64,000 nucleotides of DNA from JBEDUK01 sp963781595. GTDB lineage: Bacteria; Actinomycetota; UBA4738. The DNA lies in assembly GCA_963781595.1 (NCBI GenBank), contig CAWAGG010000006.1:1550001-1614000 (forward strand). Direction: 5' to 3'. The notes below the pieces were generated by a model. It did not search any database. It was not told where the DNA came from and saw nothing but the letters and a program-made list of their open reading frames with translations. Shown one piece after another: positions 24,430 through 33,513 of the stretch (position 1 is its first letter; every line of letters starts with the position of its first letter). A program made the position numbers and the translations under genes.

Positions 24430-25831
24430 GCGATGCGTTCGACGTGATCGTGATCGGGGCCGGACCACCGGGAGAGAACGCGGCCGGCCGGTGCGCCGAC
24501 GCCGGCCTGGCCGTCGCGATCGTCGAGGAGCGGCTGGTCGGGGGCGAATGCACGTTCTTCGGCTGCATCCCGTCGAAGACCCTGATCCGTCCGGGCGACG
24601 TGATCGCCGCGGCGCGGCGCGTGCCCGGGGCCGCTGAAGCGGTCACGGGCGCCCTCGACGTCGAGAGGGCGTTCGCGCAGCGCGACTACATGACGAGCGA
24701 CCTCTCGGATCGACACGCAGACGCCGTGGCTCGACAGCGAGGGCATCGAGCTGGTCCGCGGCCACGGTCGCCTCGCCGGCGAGCGCACCGTCGAGGTCGA
24801 ACTCAAGGACGGCGGCGGGACGCGAACGCTCACCGCCCGGCGGGCCGTCGTGATGGCGATCGGGTCCTCCGCCCTGATCCCGCCGATCGAGGGCCTCCGC
24901 GAGGCGAACCCATGGACGAACGTGGAGGCGACGTCAGCCAAGAGGCTCCCGCGCCGCCTGCTCGTGCTCGGCGGCGGCCCGATCGGCGCGGAACTGGCCC
25001 AGGCCTTCAAGCGCCTGGGCAGCGAGGAGGTCACGGTCATCGAGAGGCGGCCCTCGCCTGCTCGCTCGCGAGGAGCCGTGGGCAGGTCAGCTCGTCCGGG
25101 AGGCCTTCGAGGCCGAAGGCATCGCCGTCGTCACCGACGCCCGCATGGTCAGGGCCGAACGCGAGGGAGCCGACGGGCCGGTGACCGCGACGCTCGAGGA
25201 CGGGCGTTCGTTCGTCGGCGACGAGATCCTGGTCGGGGTCGGGCGGCGTCCGCGGACGGCCGACGCGGGCCTCGAGACGGTCGGCCTGGACAACCTCGTC
25301 GGCGCGTTCCTCGCCGTGGACGAGCGCCTCCGCGTGCAGGGGGCAGGCGGCGATTGGCTGTACGCGGTGGGGGACTGCAACGGCCTGGCGCTGCTGACCC
25401 ACATGGGGAAGTACCAGGGCCGGATCTGCGGCGACGTGATCGTCGGCAAGGACGCGCGGGACACCGCCGACCGCGACATGGTCCCGCACGTCACGTTCAC
25501 CGACCCGCAGGTCGCCGCCGTCGGCCTGACGGAGGAACAGGCGCGCGAACGGGGCCTGCACGTCCGGGTCGTGACGACGCCGACCGGAGGGGTCGCCGGT
25601 GCGTACACGAGGGGGAACGGGATCGGCGGGACGTCGCAGATCGTCGTCGACGAGGACCGGCGCGTGATCGTCGGCGCGACGTTCGTCGGACCGGACGTCC
25701 AGGAGATCGTCCACGCAGCGACGATCGCGATCGCGGGGCGGGTGCCGCTCGACGACCTGTGGCACGCGGTGCCGTCGTTCCCGACGGTCAGCGAGGTCTG
25801 GCTGCGCCTGATGGAAGCCTACGGGCTGTAG
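24426..25831 (+). pseudogene. FAD-dependent pyridine nucleotide-disulfide oxidoreductase, frameshifted
   Basis: About 468 residues are recognisable across three frames. The first gives the FAD motif IVIGAGPPGENAAG and the redox-active disulfide GGECTFFGCIPSKT. After a shift near 24710, the frame continues with TARRAVVMAIGSSALIPPI and LLVLGGGPIGAELAQ. After a second shift near 25065 it continues with LYAVGDCNGLALLTHMGKYQG and the C-terminal dimer domain ending at 25831. Both shifts are explained by single extra bases. The family includes dihydrolipoamide, mercuric and mycothione reductases; the usual C-terminal His-Glu pair is replaced by HAVPSFPTVSE. ATG 24426 overlaps the anti-sigma stop. 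Confidence 0.85.
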
Positions 25832-25861
25832 CGGGCGTTCCTGTTCGACCGGCCGCGCGTG

Positions 25862-26125
25862 TCAGCCGCGCGCACGCCGGCGACGCTTCCGACGCCTGCG
25901 GAGCACGATCAACGTGCCGAAGACGCTCGCCGCGATCCCGAGCACCCTGGGGGAGAGCACCTTCGCGCGGGTGTCGTTCACGCCGCCCTTGAGCGCGGTG
26001 ACGGCGTCCACGAGGCCCTGACGTTCGGCCTCGATGTCGCGTTCGATCTCCGCAGGCGGCCTCGGCGGCGGCTTCGGGACCGGGGCCGGCTGGCCGTCCG
26101 GACGGACGGACGGGTCAGACGACAT
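25862..26125 (-). CDS. DUF3618-like small membrane protein
   Basis: Predicted 87 residues: Pro-rich start, a short amphipathic helix (EIERDIEAERQGLVDAVTAL) of the DUF3618 type, one hydrophobic segment (VLGIAASVFGTLIVL) and a very basic tail (RRRRKRRRRARG). It overlaps the end of the holin-like gene by 11 bp, as is common for this pair in actinobacteria. Confidence 0.75.
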   Translation of the reverse strand: MSSDPSVRPDGQPAPVPKPPPRPPAEIERDIEAERQGLVDAVTALKGGVNDTRAKVLSPRVLGIAASVFGTLIVLRRRRKRRRRARG

Positions 26126-26573
26126 CGCTCGTCCCCCCGGAGGCGGCTGGGCCGGCTGAAGGATCGATCGGGATGACGGGGGCGGGTGGGCGGATGGCGT
26201 CCTGCACGGCCCGCTGGGTCCGCTTGGCCTGATCGATCGCGCGCGTCGGCGCGAGCGTTCCGGCGCGCTTGACCTGCGCGCGCCCGGCCACCGCCAGGAC
26301 CGCGACCGCGATCACCAGCAGCACGAACACGATCAGGATCGCCGCCCACACGGGGAGCCAGATCGCGAGCACGGCCGTGATCAGCGCCAGCAGGAACGCG
26401 AGGACGAAGAACCCCAGGACCGCGGCGGCGACGAACATCCCGGCCGCGGCGCCGAACGCCCGTCCCTTCTGTTGCATCTCCGCGCGCGCGAGCTCGGCCT
26501 CGAGTCGTGCGAGGTTCCTCGCGCGATCGACGGCCGCCTTCACGGCCCCGCGGATGCCCCGCTGGTCAGCCAT
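26115..26573 (-). CDS. phage-holin-superfamily (actinobacterial DUF1469-like) membrane protein
   Basis: Predicted 152 residues with an N-terminal amphipathic helix (RARNLARLEAELARAEMQQKG), two adjacent hydrophobic segments (about 42-65 and 70-95, GFFVLAFLLALITAVLAIWLP and AAILIVFVLLVIAVAVLAV) and a cytoplasmic tail. This layout matches the phage_holin_3_6/DUF1469 family of envelope proteins of unknown role; it is not evidence for a prophage. ATG 26573 is chosen as the start of the conserved region. Confidence 0.8.
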   Translation of the reverse strand: MADQRGIRGAVKAAVDRARNLARLEAELARAEMQQKGRAFGAAAGMFVAAAVLGFFVLAFLLALITAVLAIWLPVWAAILIVFVLLVIAVAVLAVAGRAQVKRAGTLAPTRAIDQAKRTQRAVQDAIRPPAPVIPIDPSAGPAASGGTSDVV

Positions 26574-26643
26574 GGGCCGAACGGTAGCACAGGGGTGTGC
26601 GATGCTCCCGCGCACGAGCGGGCGGCGCGACAGGAGGCGGAGG

Positions 26644-27045
26644 ATGGACGACCGGGTGGTGGCGTTCCTGGAGGCGAACCACGGCGCGATCATGGTCACG
26701 ACGACGGCCGACGGGACGGCGCACGTCGCGCGCGTAGGGGTCGGATTGGTCGACGGACATCTCGAGAGCTCGGGTACCCAGGCCCGCGTCCGGACGAAAC
26801 ACCTCCACCGCGACCCGCGCGCGACCCTCGCGGTCCTGAACTCCGAGAACCCGTGGAGCTGGCTCGGCCTCGTGACCAGGGTGACGATCTTCGACGGCGA
26901 CGACGCGCCGCAGCGGAACCTCGCGCTCTACCGCGTGCTGACGGGCGACGATCCGGACGACATGGACGGATACCTGGCCGCGATGGTCAGCGAGCAGCGA
27001 CTGATCTACCGATTCGACATCGTCAAGGCGTACGGTCAGTACTGA
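26644..27045 (+). CDS. PPOX-class (F420- or FMN-dependent) oxidoreductase
   Basis: Predicted 133 residues of the split-barrel pyridoxamine-phosphate-oxidase-like fold: VVAFLEANHGAIMVTTTADGTAHVARVGVG at the start and ALYRVLTGDDPDDMDGYLAAM later. Many actinobacterial members bind F420 or heme and reduce small substrates; the cofactor is not visible here. A GGAGGCGGAGG site precedes ATG 26644. It lies divergent to the holin-like gene and converges on the aldo/keto reductase. Confidence 0.85.
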   Translation: MDDRVVAFLEANHGAIMVTTTADGTAHVARVGVGLVDGHLESSGTQARVRTKHLHRDPRATLAVLNSENPWSWLGLVTRVTIFDGDDAPQRNLALYRVLTGDDPDDMDGYLAAMVSEQRLIYRFDIVKAYGQY

Positions 27046-27067
27046 ACCGGGACGCGCTCGCCTCGGA

Positions 27068-27098
27068 CACAGATGGTAAGGTTGCTTTACCATCTGTG
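27068..27098. repeat. perfect 31-bp palindrome in a convergent gap
   Basis: CACAGATGGTAA (27068-27079) and TTACCATCTGTG (27087-27098) are perfect 12-bp arms around a 7-nt spacer. It is AT-richer than the surroundings and has no T tract. It shares TTACCATCTG and GTAAGG with the site at 11774-11794. It may be a protein-binding site rather than a terminator. Confidence 0.8.
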
Positions 27099-27125
27099 AG
27101 GCGCCCGAGGGCCGGTTTCTTCGGC

Positions 27126-28142
27126 TCAGCGATCGATCAGCTCGAACGTGTCGCCGAAGATCAACCTGCGCACGCCGCTCGAGGCCAGGAACGAGTGCGG
27201 GAACCCCGGGTCCACCCGGTTCGCGGCGTCCAGTCGGGCCATCACCTCGGCCGACAGTTCGAACTCCAACGAACCCAGGTCGTCGTGGATCTGCGCCTCG
27301 GTCCGCGCGCCGAGGATCGGGATCAGCGTGCCGCGATCCTGCTGACGGACCCAGTCGATCGCGACCTGCGCGGGGGTTCGACCCAGCTCGGACGCGATCG
27401 CGCGGACCTCGCGGCCCAGGCGAAGTTCGGTCTCGCCCTGCTCGCCCTCGTACCTCTGGGCATCGGGGCCGCCGCCGTCGTCGTACTTGCCGGTCAGGAC
27501 GCCGCCCTCGAGGACGCCCCAGAGGGTCGCGGCGAGCCCGAGCGTCCGGGCCATCGGCAGGATGTCGCGCTCGATCCCGCGGTCGGCGAGGCTGTACGGC
27601 CCCTGGACCGCGACCGGCCTCGTCCATCCGCGGAGGTCGGCGATCGCGACGGCCTGCGAGACGACCCACGCGGGCGTGTCGGAGAACCCGACGTGCAGGA
27701 CCTTCCCGGCGCGGACCAGGTCGTCCATCGCCCGGAGGATCTCTTCGACCGGCGTCGTCTCGTCCCACATGTGCAGCCAGAGCACGTCCACGTGGTCGGT
27801 GCGCAGCCGCGAGAGCGAGCGCTCGAGCGTCTGCACCATGTTCTTGCGGTGGTTCCCGCCGGCGTTCGGGTCGTCTGGCCGCGATGTCAGCGTGTACTTC
27901 GTCGCGATCACGAAGTGCCCGCGGTCGCTCTCGGTGAACTCGCCGACCAGCTCCTCGCTCTGACCGTCGGTGTAGTTGCACGCCGTGTCGATGAAGTTCC
28001 CGCCCGCTTCGGCGAACGCGTCGAAGATCTTCCGTGCGTCCTCCGGAGGGGCGCCCCAGCCCCATGCGTCGCCGAACGTCATCGTGCCGAGCGCCAGCTC
28101 CGAGACGCGGAGCCCGCTGCGGCCGAACAGTCGGTACCGCAT
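27126..28142 (-). CDS. aldo/keto reductase
   Basis: Predicted 338 residues forming an (alpha/beta)8 NADPH-dependent reductase of aldehydes and ketones. The catalytic tetrad is visible: Asp52 and Tyr57 in NFIDTACNYTDG, Lys82 in FVIATKYTLTS and His in VLWLHMWD. The C-terminal IPILGARTEAQIHDDL binds the cofactor phosphate. It follows a 71-residue gene by 2 bp, and both lie downstream of an ArsR-type regulator, so they probably share its control. Confidence 0.93.
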   Translation of the reverse strand: MRYRLFGRSGLRVSELALGTMTFGDAWGWGAPPEDARKIFDAFAEAGGNFIDTACNYTDGQSEELVGEFTESDRGHFVIATKYTLTSRPDDPNAGGNHRKNMVQTLERSLSRLRTDHVDVLWLHMWDETTPVEEILRAMDDLVRAGKVLHVGFSDTPAWVVSQAVAIADLRGWTRPVAVQGPYSLADRGIERDILPMARTLGLAATLWGVLEGGVLTGKYDDGGGPDAQRYEGEQGETELRLGREVRAIASELGRTPAQVAIDWVRQQDRGTLIPILGARTEAQIHDDLGSLEFELSAEVMARLDAANRVDPGFPHSFLASSGVRRLIFGDTFELIDR

Positions 28143-28144
28143 CG

Positions 28145-28360
28145 TCAGCTCGCGATCCGCTCGTCGGCGCAGCGCTCGAGCTGGTCGTCGGCCTGCAGCC
28201 GAACGATCTGGACGAGCTCACCCGGGTCGCGCAGCGCGACGGGCTGGAAGGCGAGTCGCTCGCGCTTCGCGACGTGCGCGTGGCGGATCCGTTCGGACCG
28301 CGTCATCAGGTCCCGCATGCGCCGGTTCGTGACCCCGGCGTTCTGGACGTACGGATGCAT
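28145..28360 (-). CDS. small hypothetical protein upstream of the aldo/keto reductase
   Basis: Predicted 71 residues, basic in the first half (RRMRDLMTRSERIRH) and acidic near the end (QADDQLERCADER). A strong GAGGAGG 6 nt before ATG 28360 and a 2-bp gap to the reductase gene support translation. No family is recognised. It may be a regulatory or accessory peptide of the operon. Confidence 0.6.
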   Translation of the reverse strand: MHPYVQNAGVTNRRMRDLMTRSERIRHAHVAKRERLAFQPVALRDPGELVQIVRLQADDQLERCADERIAS

Positions 28361-28375
28361 CGGTTCCTCCTCTCG

Positions 28376-29479
28376 TCACGCCCGTGCGGCGCCGGCCCCA
28401 CGGCCGGCTCGCAGATAGGCGTCGAGCAAGCTGGATGCCTCGGGGATCACGTCGAAGCGGACGCTGTAGCGGCGTTCGGCGTCGGAGGTCACCCTGATCA
28501 GGCCGGCGGTCCGCAGGATCGCCATGTGGTGATGCAGCGTGGTCTTCGGCATGTCGAACTGCTCGACCAGCTCGCCGAGCGTGGGGTTCGAGGCCGCCAC
28601 CGCCCGCAGGAGGCGGATCCGCTTCTCGTCGCCGAGCGCCCGGTGGAGCCGAACCAGGCGTCCGGGCGGCGCGCCGACCTCGCCTCCCATGCTCTCGTCG
28701 GCGACCGGATAGCAGAAGAGGCGCGCGTCGTCGTGCTCGGCGAGCAGCACCCACGGTCGCATCGCGATCTGCGGCACGAGGTGGACGCGCTCGATCCCCG
28801 GCTGCGCGACGAACTGGATCCCGCTCGCGGCCTCGATCAGCTCCTCGGCGCTGACCGTCCCCAGCAACGCCCGCTTGGCGTCGGCGTCGCGGGAGAGGAT
28901 CTGGACGGCCTGCGCTTCGCCGGCGGCGAACACCTCGTCGTAGAAGCGATGCAGGACCTCGACCATCAGGTCCTTCGTGTCCTCAGGCGACAGCGCGAGC
29001 AGGGGGCCGACGATCTGGCCGGCCTCACCGCCGTAGTAGCAGGAGTCCTTGACCAAGACCCCGATCGCGCTGTCGTCGCCCTCGGCGGCCCGACGGAGGA
29101 CCTCCCGGCTGATCGTGCCCTGGTAGGCCGGCACGTGGTACCCGAGGAGGTACAGGCGCGCGTCCAGCGGCGAGAGCTCCTCGACGCGGGCCAGGAGACC
29201 CGCGGCCTCCAGCGAGGACGGTTCCCGGACCGCCAGGCCCATCAGGTTCACCCACGCCTTGCCCGTCGCGCGGCCGATGCGCTCGATGGCCCGGAGCAGC
29301 TCCCGTGACGCCCTCGTACGAATATCTTCGACCCAAGTGGGCCCGCTCTCCAGCGTTGCGTGATCGGCCGGCAGGCAGAAGGCGCAGAGGCTGACGAGTA
29401 ACTCGGTGGCTGGGCCAGCTTCGATGCGCAGTGTCGACGTATCCGCCCGCCCCGTGAGGTCCATCACGCGCTGTGCCAT
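28376..29479 (-). CDS. ArsR-type winged-helix regulator with large N-terminal domain
   Basis: Predicted 367 residues. The C-terminal 90 residues form an ArsR winged helix (RLVRLHRALGDEKRIRLLRAV, then TLGELVEQFDMPKTTLHHHMAILRTAGLI). The N-terminal 250 residues form a helical sensory domain similar to that of actinobacterial ArsR/DUF5937 proteins. ATG 29479 follows GGAGGAGGGCC. The gene leads the small ORF and aldo/keto reductase genes and probably regulates them and itself through the palindrome at 29494-29511. Confidence 0.85.
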   Translation of the reverse strand: MAQRVMDLTGRADTSTLRIEAGPATELLVSLCAFCLPADHATLESGPTWVEDIRTRASRELLRAIERIGRATGKAWVNLMGLAVREPSSLEAAGLLARVEELSPLDARLYLLGYHVPAYQGTISREVLRRAAEGDDSAIGVLVKDSCYYGGEAGQIVGPLLALSPEDTKDLMVEVLHRFYDEVFAAGEAQAVQILSRDADAKRALLGTVSAEELIEAASGIQFVAQPGIERVHLVPQIAMRPWVLLAEHDDARLFCYPVADESMGGEVGAPPGRLVRLHRALGDEKRIRLLRAVAASNPTLGELVEQFDMPKTTLHHHMAILRTAGLIRVTSDAERRYSVRFDVIPEASSLLDAYLRAGRGAGAARA

Positions 29480-29493
29480 GCCGGCCCTCCTCC

Positions 29494-29511
29494 GTTCGAT
29501 ATATTTCGAAC
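29494..29511. promoter_or_regulatory. palindromic operator upstream of the ArsR gene
   Basis: GTTCGA and TCGAAC (29494-29499 and 29506-29511) are inverted around TATATT, an ArsR-like AT-rich core. It is 15 bp upstream of the start codon and is a likely autoregulatory site. A TATACT box (plus strand, 29520-29525) lies beside it. Confidence 0.6.
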
Positions 29512-29670
29512 AAGGCGAGTATACTCCGGGCTCCGTGGACGTCAAGCGGACGTGAGGCGACCAGCGGCTCGGTGGCGTATCATCGTCGGGCCGCCGGCCC
29601 GGTTCCTAGGTCTGTTCCTTCACGTCCATCGATCGAAGCGCCTCACAGGGGCGCCGTGGAGCGACGAAGC

Positions 29671-31445
29671 ATGGGTTCGGACAAACAGCGAGGCGCGACC
29701 GCGCGCGGGTTCCGCATCATCGGCGGGTACATCAGGATGCATCCGGGCCCGTTCACGATCGCCGTGATCGGCTCGACGTTTACGCCGCGATGACGGTGCT
29801 CTCGACGGTCGTCCTGGGCAAGGTCACGGACCGCGTGCTGGAGCCGGCGTTCTCGGGCGGCGTGAGCATGGAGACGGCGGTGCTCGGCGGCGTCGCGATC
29901 CTGTCCGTCGCGATCGTTCGCGCCGCGGGCATCATCACGCGCCGGTACTTCGCCGGGATGACGGTCGGCGCGCGTGTCGGCGACGCTGCGGACCCGAGAT
30001 CGTCGACCGGTACCAGGAGCTGCCGCTCGGCCTACCACCGCTCGCACCCCACGGGCGAGCTGATGGCGCACGCGGAGGCCGACGTGGTCGCCGCGACCGA
30101 CGTGCTGCACCCGCTGCCGTACTCGTGCGCCGTGGTGCTGCTGATCCTGTTCGCGCTGATCTCGCTGATCATGACCGACGCGTTCCTGGCGATCATCGGG
30201 CTGGCGTTGCTCCCCGGCCTCGCGATCCTGAACCGCTACTACATGCAGAAGGTCGAGGCCCCGGCGAAGCGCGCCCAGGAGCGGATCGGCGACGTCTCGG
30301 CCGTGGCGCACGAGAGCATCGACGGCGCGCTCGTGGTCAAGACGATCGGGCGCGAGCGCAGCGAGGTCGACCGTCTGGCCGAACGCGCCGCGAAGCTCTG
30401 CGCGACGAACGGGCCCGGATGGGAACGCTCCGAGCGGCGTTCGAGCCGGCGTTCGAGGCGCTGCCGAACCTCGCCATCGTGATCATGATCGGCGTCGGCG
30501 CGTGGCGCGTGTCGACCGGCGCCATCACGGAGGGGACGCTGGTGCAGTTCATGTCGCTGTTCCTGCTGCTCGCCTTCCCCATGCGCCTGATCGGGTTCCT
30601 CCTCTCCGACATCCCGCGCGCGGTCGTCGGCTGGAACCGCGTGAAGGAGGTGTTCGACGAACCCGTCACGCTCCCACCTCCCGCCGAGGAACTGCTGCCG
30701 CCGCCGGGCCCGCTGGGCCTGTCCGTGCGCGACGTGTCGTTCGGCTACCCGGACGCCATCCTCCGGTGCTGCACGACCTGTCCTTCGAGGTTCGCGCCTA
30801 ACGAGTCGGTGGCCGATCGTCGGGCCGACCGGCTCCGGGCAAGAGCACGCTGGCGCATGCTCCTCGACCGGCTCGCCGATCCCGAACGACGGCGCGATCG
30901 AGCTCGGTGGCCTGGACCTCCGACGCATCGCCCCCGACGCGCTCCGGCGCGACCTCGCGGTCGTGTTCCAGGAGAGCTTCCTGTTCGCCTCGAGCGGTCC
31001 GCGGAGAACATCGCGCTCGGCCTCGAGGTGTCGGACGCGGACATCCGGGACGCGGCCCGGCTCGCGCGGGCGCACGACTTCGTCATGTCGCTGCCCGACG
31101 GCTACGACACCGTCCTCGGCGAACGCGGCGTGACGCTCTCGGGCGGGCAGCGCCAGCGGGTCGCCATCGCGCGGGCCCTGGTCCGCAGCCCCCGGCTGAT
31201 GATGCTGGACGACGCCACGTCGGCGGTGGACCCGACCGTCGAGGCCGCGATCCTGGACGGTCTGCGGCAGAAGCTGAGCACGACGTTGATCGTCGTGGCG
31301 TACCGCGTCTCGACGATCGCCCTCGCCGACCGCGTCCTGTTCCTGGACGACGGCCGGATCGTCGCGGAGGGCACGCACACGCGAACTGCTCTCGCATCCG
31401 GATTACGAAGCGATGGTCCGGGCCTACGAGCGGGGTGCGGCATGA
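29671..31445 (+). pseudogene. ABC exporter subunit 1 (TM-NBD fusion), multiply frameshifted
   Basis: About 590 residues of a multidrug-type ABC half-transporter are recognisable. The N-terminus (MGSDKQRGATARGF, IIGGYIRMHPGPF), the membrane domain (ALISLIMTDAFLAIIGLALL, then HESIDGALVVKTIGRER) and the ATPase domain are all present. The latter shows a broken Walker A around 30830 (GPTGSG then KSTLA in another frame), signature SGGQRQRVAIARAL and Walker B LMMLDDATSA. At least four single-base shifts (near 29780, 30000, 30410, 30830 and 31000) break the frame. Its stop overlaps the next gene in ATGA. Indel error is at least as likely as true decay. Confidence 0.8.
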
Positions 31446-33426
31446 GCCACGACGGCCAGGCTCGAGAGCCCAAGGGACGGCATGGGCGGACCGGCCGGGG
31501 ACGCCGGTGGGCCCTGCTGGACCGGGTCTCGCGGCGCGCCGAGCCGGAACCGCCACGCGAGGAGTTCGTCCCCCCGGAGGGTACGAAGGCCAGCTGCCGA
31601 GGTCCATCGAGACGCCGCCCGCGCCCGGTGCGGCCACCGAGCCGAAGGGTGCCCTCGGGGTCCTGCGGCGAGGGGTGCGCGAGAGCCCCGAGCTGCGCGT
31701 CGGGTTCGGCTACACGCTGGGCTTGGCGCTGGTCGTCGCCGCCGCGCGCGTCCTCCTGCCGATCCTGATCCAGCAGGTGATCGACAAGGGCATCAACGGG
31801 CCGGACGGTTTCGACGGGGCCTTCGTCCTGACGATCACGACCGTCGTCGGGGTCATCACGATCGCGCTGTACTTCGCGGCGCGCGCTACCTACACGAGGC
31901 TCGTGCGCGCCTCGGAGAAGGCCCTGTATTCGCTTCGGGTGCGCACGTTCCGTCACATCCACGAGCTGTCGATCGGCGACGCAGAACTGCGCAGAAACGG
32001 GGGGCGTTCGTCGCGCGGGTGACCGCGGACGTGGACATCCTGGGCCAGTTCATGGAGTGGGGGGCGGTGTCCTGGTTCACGAGCCCTGCGGTCATGCTCG
32101 CGGCGGCGATCGGCGATGTTCGTCTACTCGTGGCAACTGGCGGTGATCGCGCTGCTGATCGTCTCGCCGCTGTTCGTCGTGCTCCGGTTCCTGCAGCGCG
32201 GGATGCTGGCCGCCTACGACCGGGTACGGAGCCGCGTCGGCGACATGCTGACGGCGTTCTCCGAGAGCCTGATGGGCGCCGCCGTGGTCCGCTCCTACGG
32301 GCTCGAGGAGCAGGAGAACGCGAAGGTGAAGGACTCGATCCGCCGTCGCTACAAGGCGGAGCTGTACGGGAACCGCTACCAGGCCTCCATCTTCACGATG
32401 GCCGACCTGTTCGGCGCCGCGGCCATGGCCACGGTTGTGGTCGTGGGCGCGATGCTGGGCGTGAGCTGGGGCCTGTCGCTCGGCGACATCATCGCGTTCA
32501 TCTTCCTCATCACGCTGTTCCTCGATCCGCTGTCCGAGCTGTCGGAGACGTTCGACTTCACCCAGCAGGCGATCGCGGGGTGGCGCAAGGTGCTCGGCGT
32601 GATCGACACGCCGGTCGACGTCGTCGAGCCGTCGCCGGGCATCCGGCTGCCGGCGGGCCCGCTCGGCGTTCGGACCGAGGCGCTCGAGTTCGGCTACCGG
32701 GACGGCGGGGGACTCGTGCTCCGCGGGATCGACGTGGACATCCGGCCCGGCGCGCACGTCGCCGTCGTCGGCGAGACCGGGTGCGGGAAGACGACGTTCG
32801 CGAAGCTCCTCTGCCGGCTCGCGGACCCGACGTGCGGCCGCATCCTGCTGTCCGGGGTCGACCTGCGCGAGGTGGCTCCCGCGTCGCGACGCGAGGGCGT
32901 CCGCATGGTCGCGCAGGACGGCTTCCTGTTCGACACGACGATCCGGGAGAACGTCCGGTACGGGCGCGAGGGCGCGACGGACGACGACATCCGGGGATCC
33001 CTCCGCTCGCTGGGCCTGGAGGGGTGGGTCGACAACCTGCCCGACGGGCTCGAGACCGCCGTCGGCGAGCGCGGCGACAGCCTCTCGGTCGGCGAGCGTC
33101 AGCTCGTCGCTCTCGCCCGGGCCCAGATCGGCGTCGCCGGGCCTGTTGATCCTCGACGAAGCGACGAGCGCGGTGGACCCCGAGACCGAGCGGATGGTCG
33201 AGCGACGCGCTCGAGCGGCTCTCCGAGGGCCGGACGACCGTGACGATCGCGCACCGGCTCTCGACGGCCGAGGCGGCGGACTGGATCCTGGTCTTCGACC
33301 GGGGAAGGATCGTCGAGCGGGGGGAACACGTCGAGCTCGCTCGCGAAGGGCGGGACCTACGCTCGGATGTACCACAGCTGGCTGGGCAACACCCGCGCCG
33401 ACCTCGAGGAGGAGCGGGCCGGCTGA
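31442..33426 (+). pseudogene. ABC exporter subunit 2 (TM-NBD fusion), multiply frameshifted
   Basis: Partner of the preceding half-transporter, together predicted to form a heterodimeric exporter. Recognisable parts are the TM helices (LGLALVVAAARVLLPILIQQV, ITTVVGVITIALYF), EMPLACED-like coupling region HIHELSIGDAE, and a nearly intact ATPase domain: Walker A VGETGCGKTTFAKLL, signature LSVGERQLVALARA, then Walker B LLILDEATS and H-loop TIAHRLST in a shifted frame. Shifts occur near 31580, 31990, 32110 and 33145. The last residues run to TGA at 33426. Confidence 0.8.
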
Positions 33427-33513
33427 TCCTGCGGCGCAGGGTGTTCCGGAGCGCCGGTCCGATAGGCTGTCGCGGCTCTCCGGAGGGTCCGGGGACCGAA
33501 AGGAGCCGCCCGC

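Noticed and set aside
26115..26573. Prophage holin
   Set aside because: Sequence matches a general actinobacterial envelope family and no phage genes adjoin it.
27068..27098. Palindrome as a bidirectional terminator between convergent genes
   Set aside because: It is AT-richer than typical terminators here, has no T tract, and shares sequence with a site at a gene start; terminator function is not excluded.
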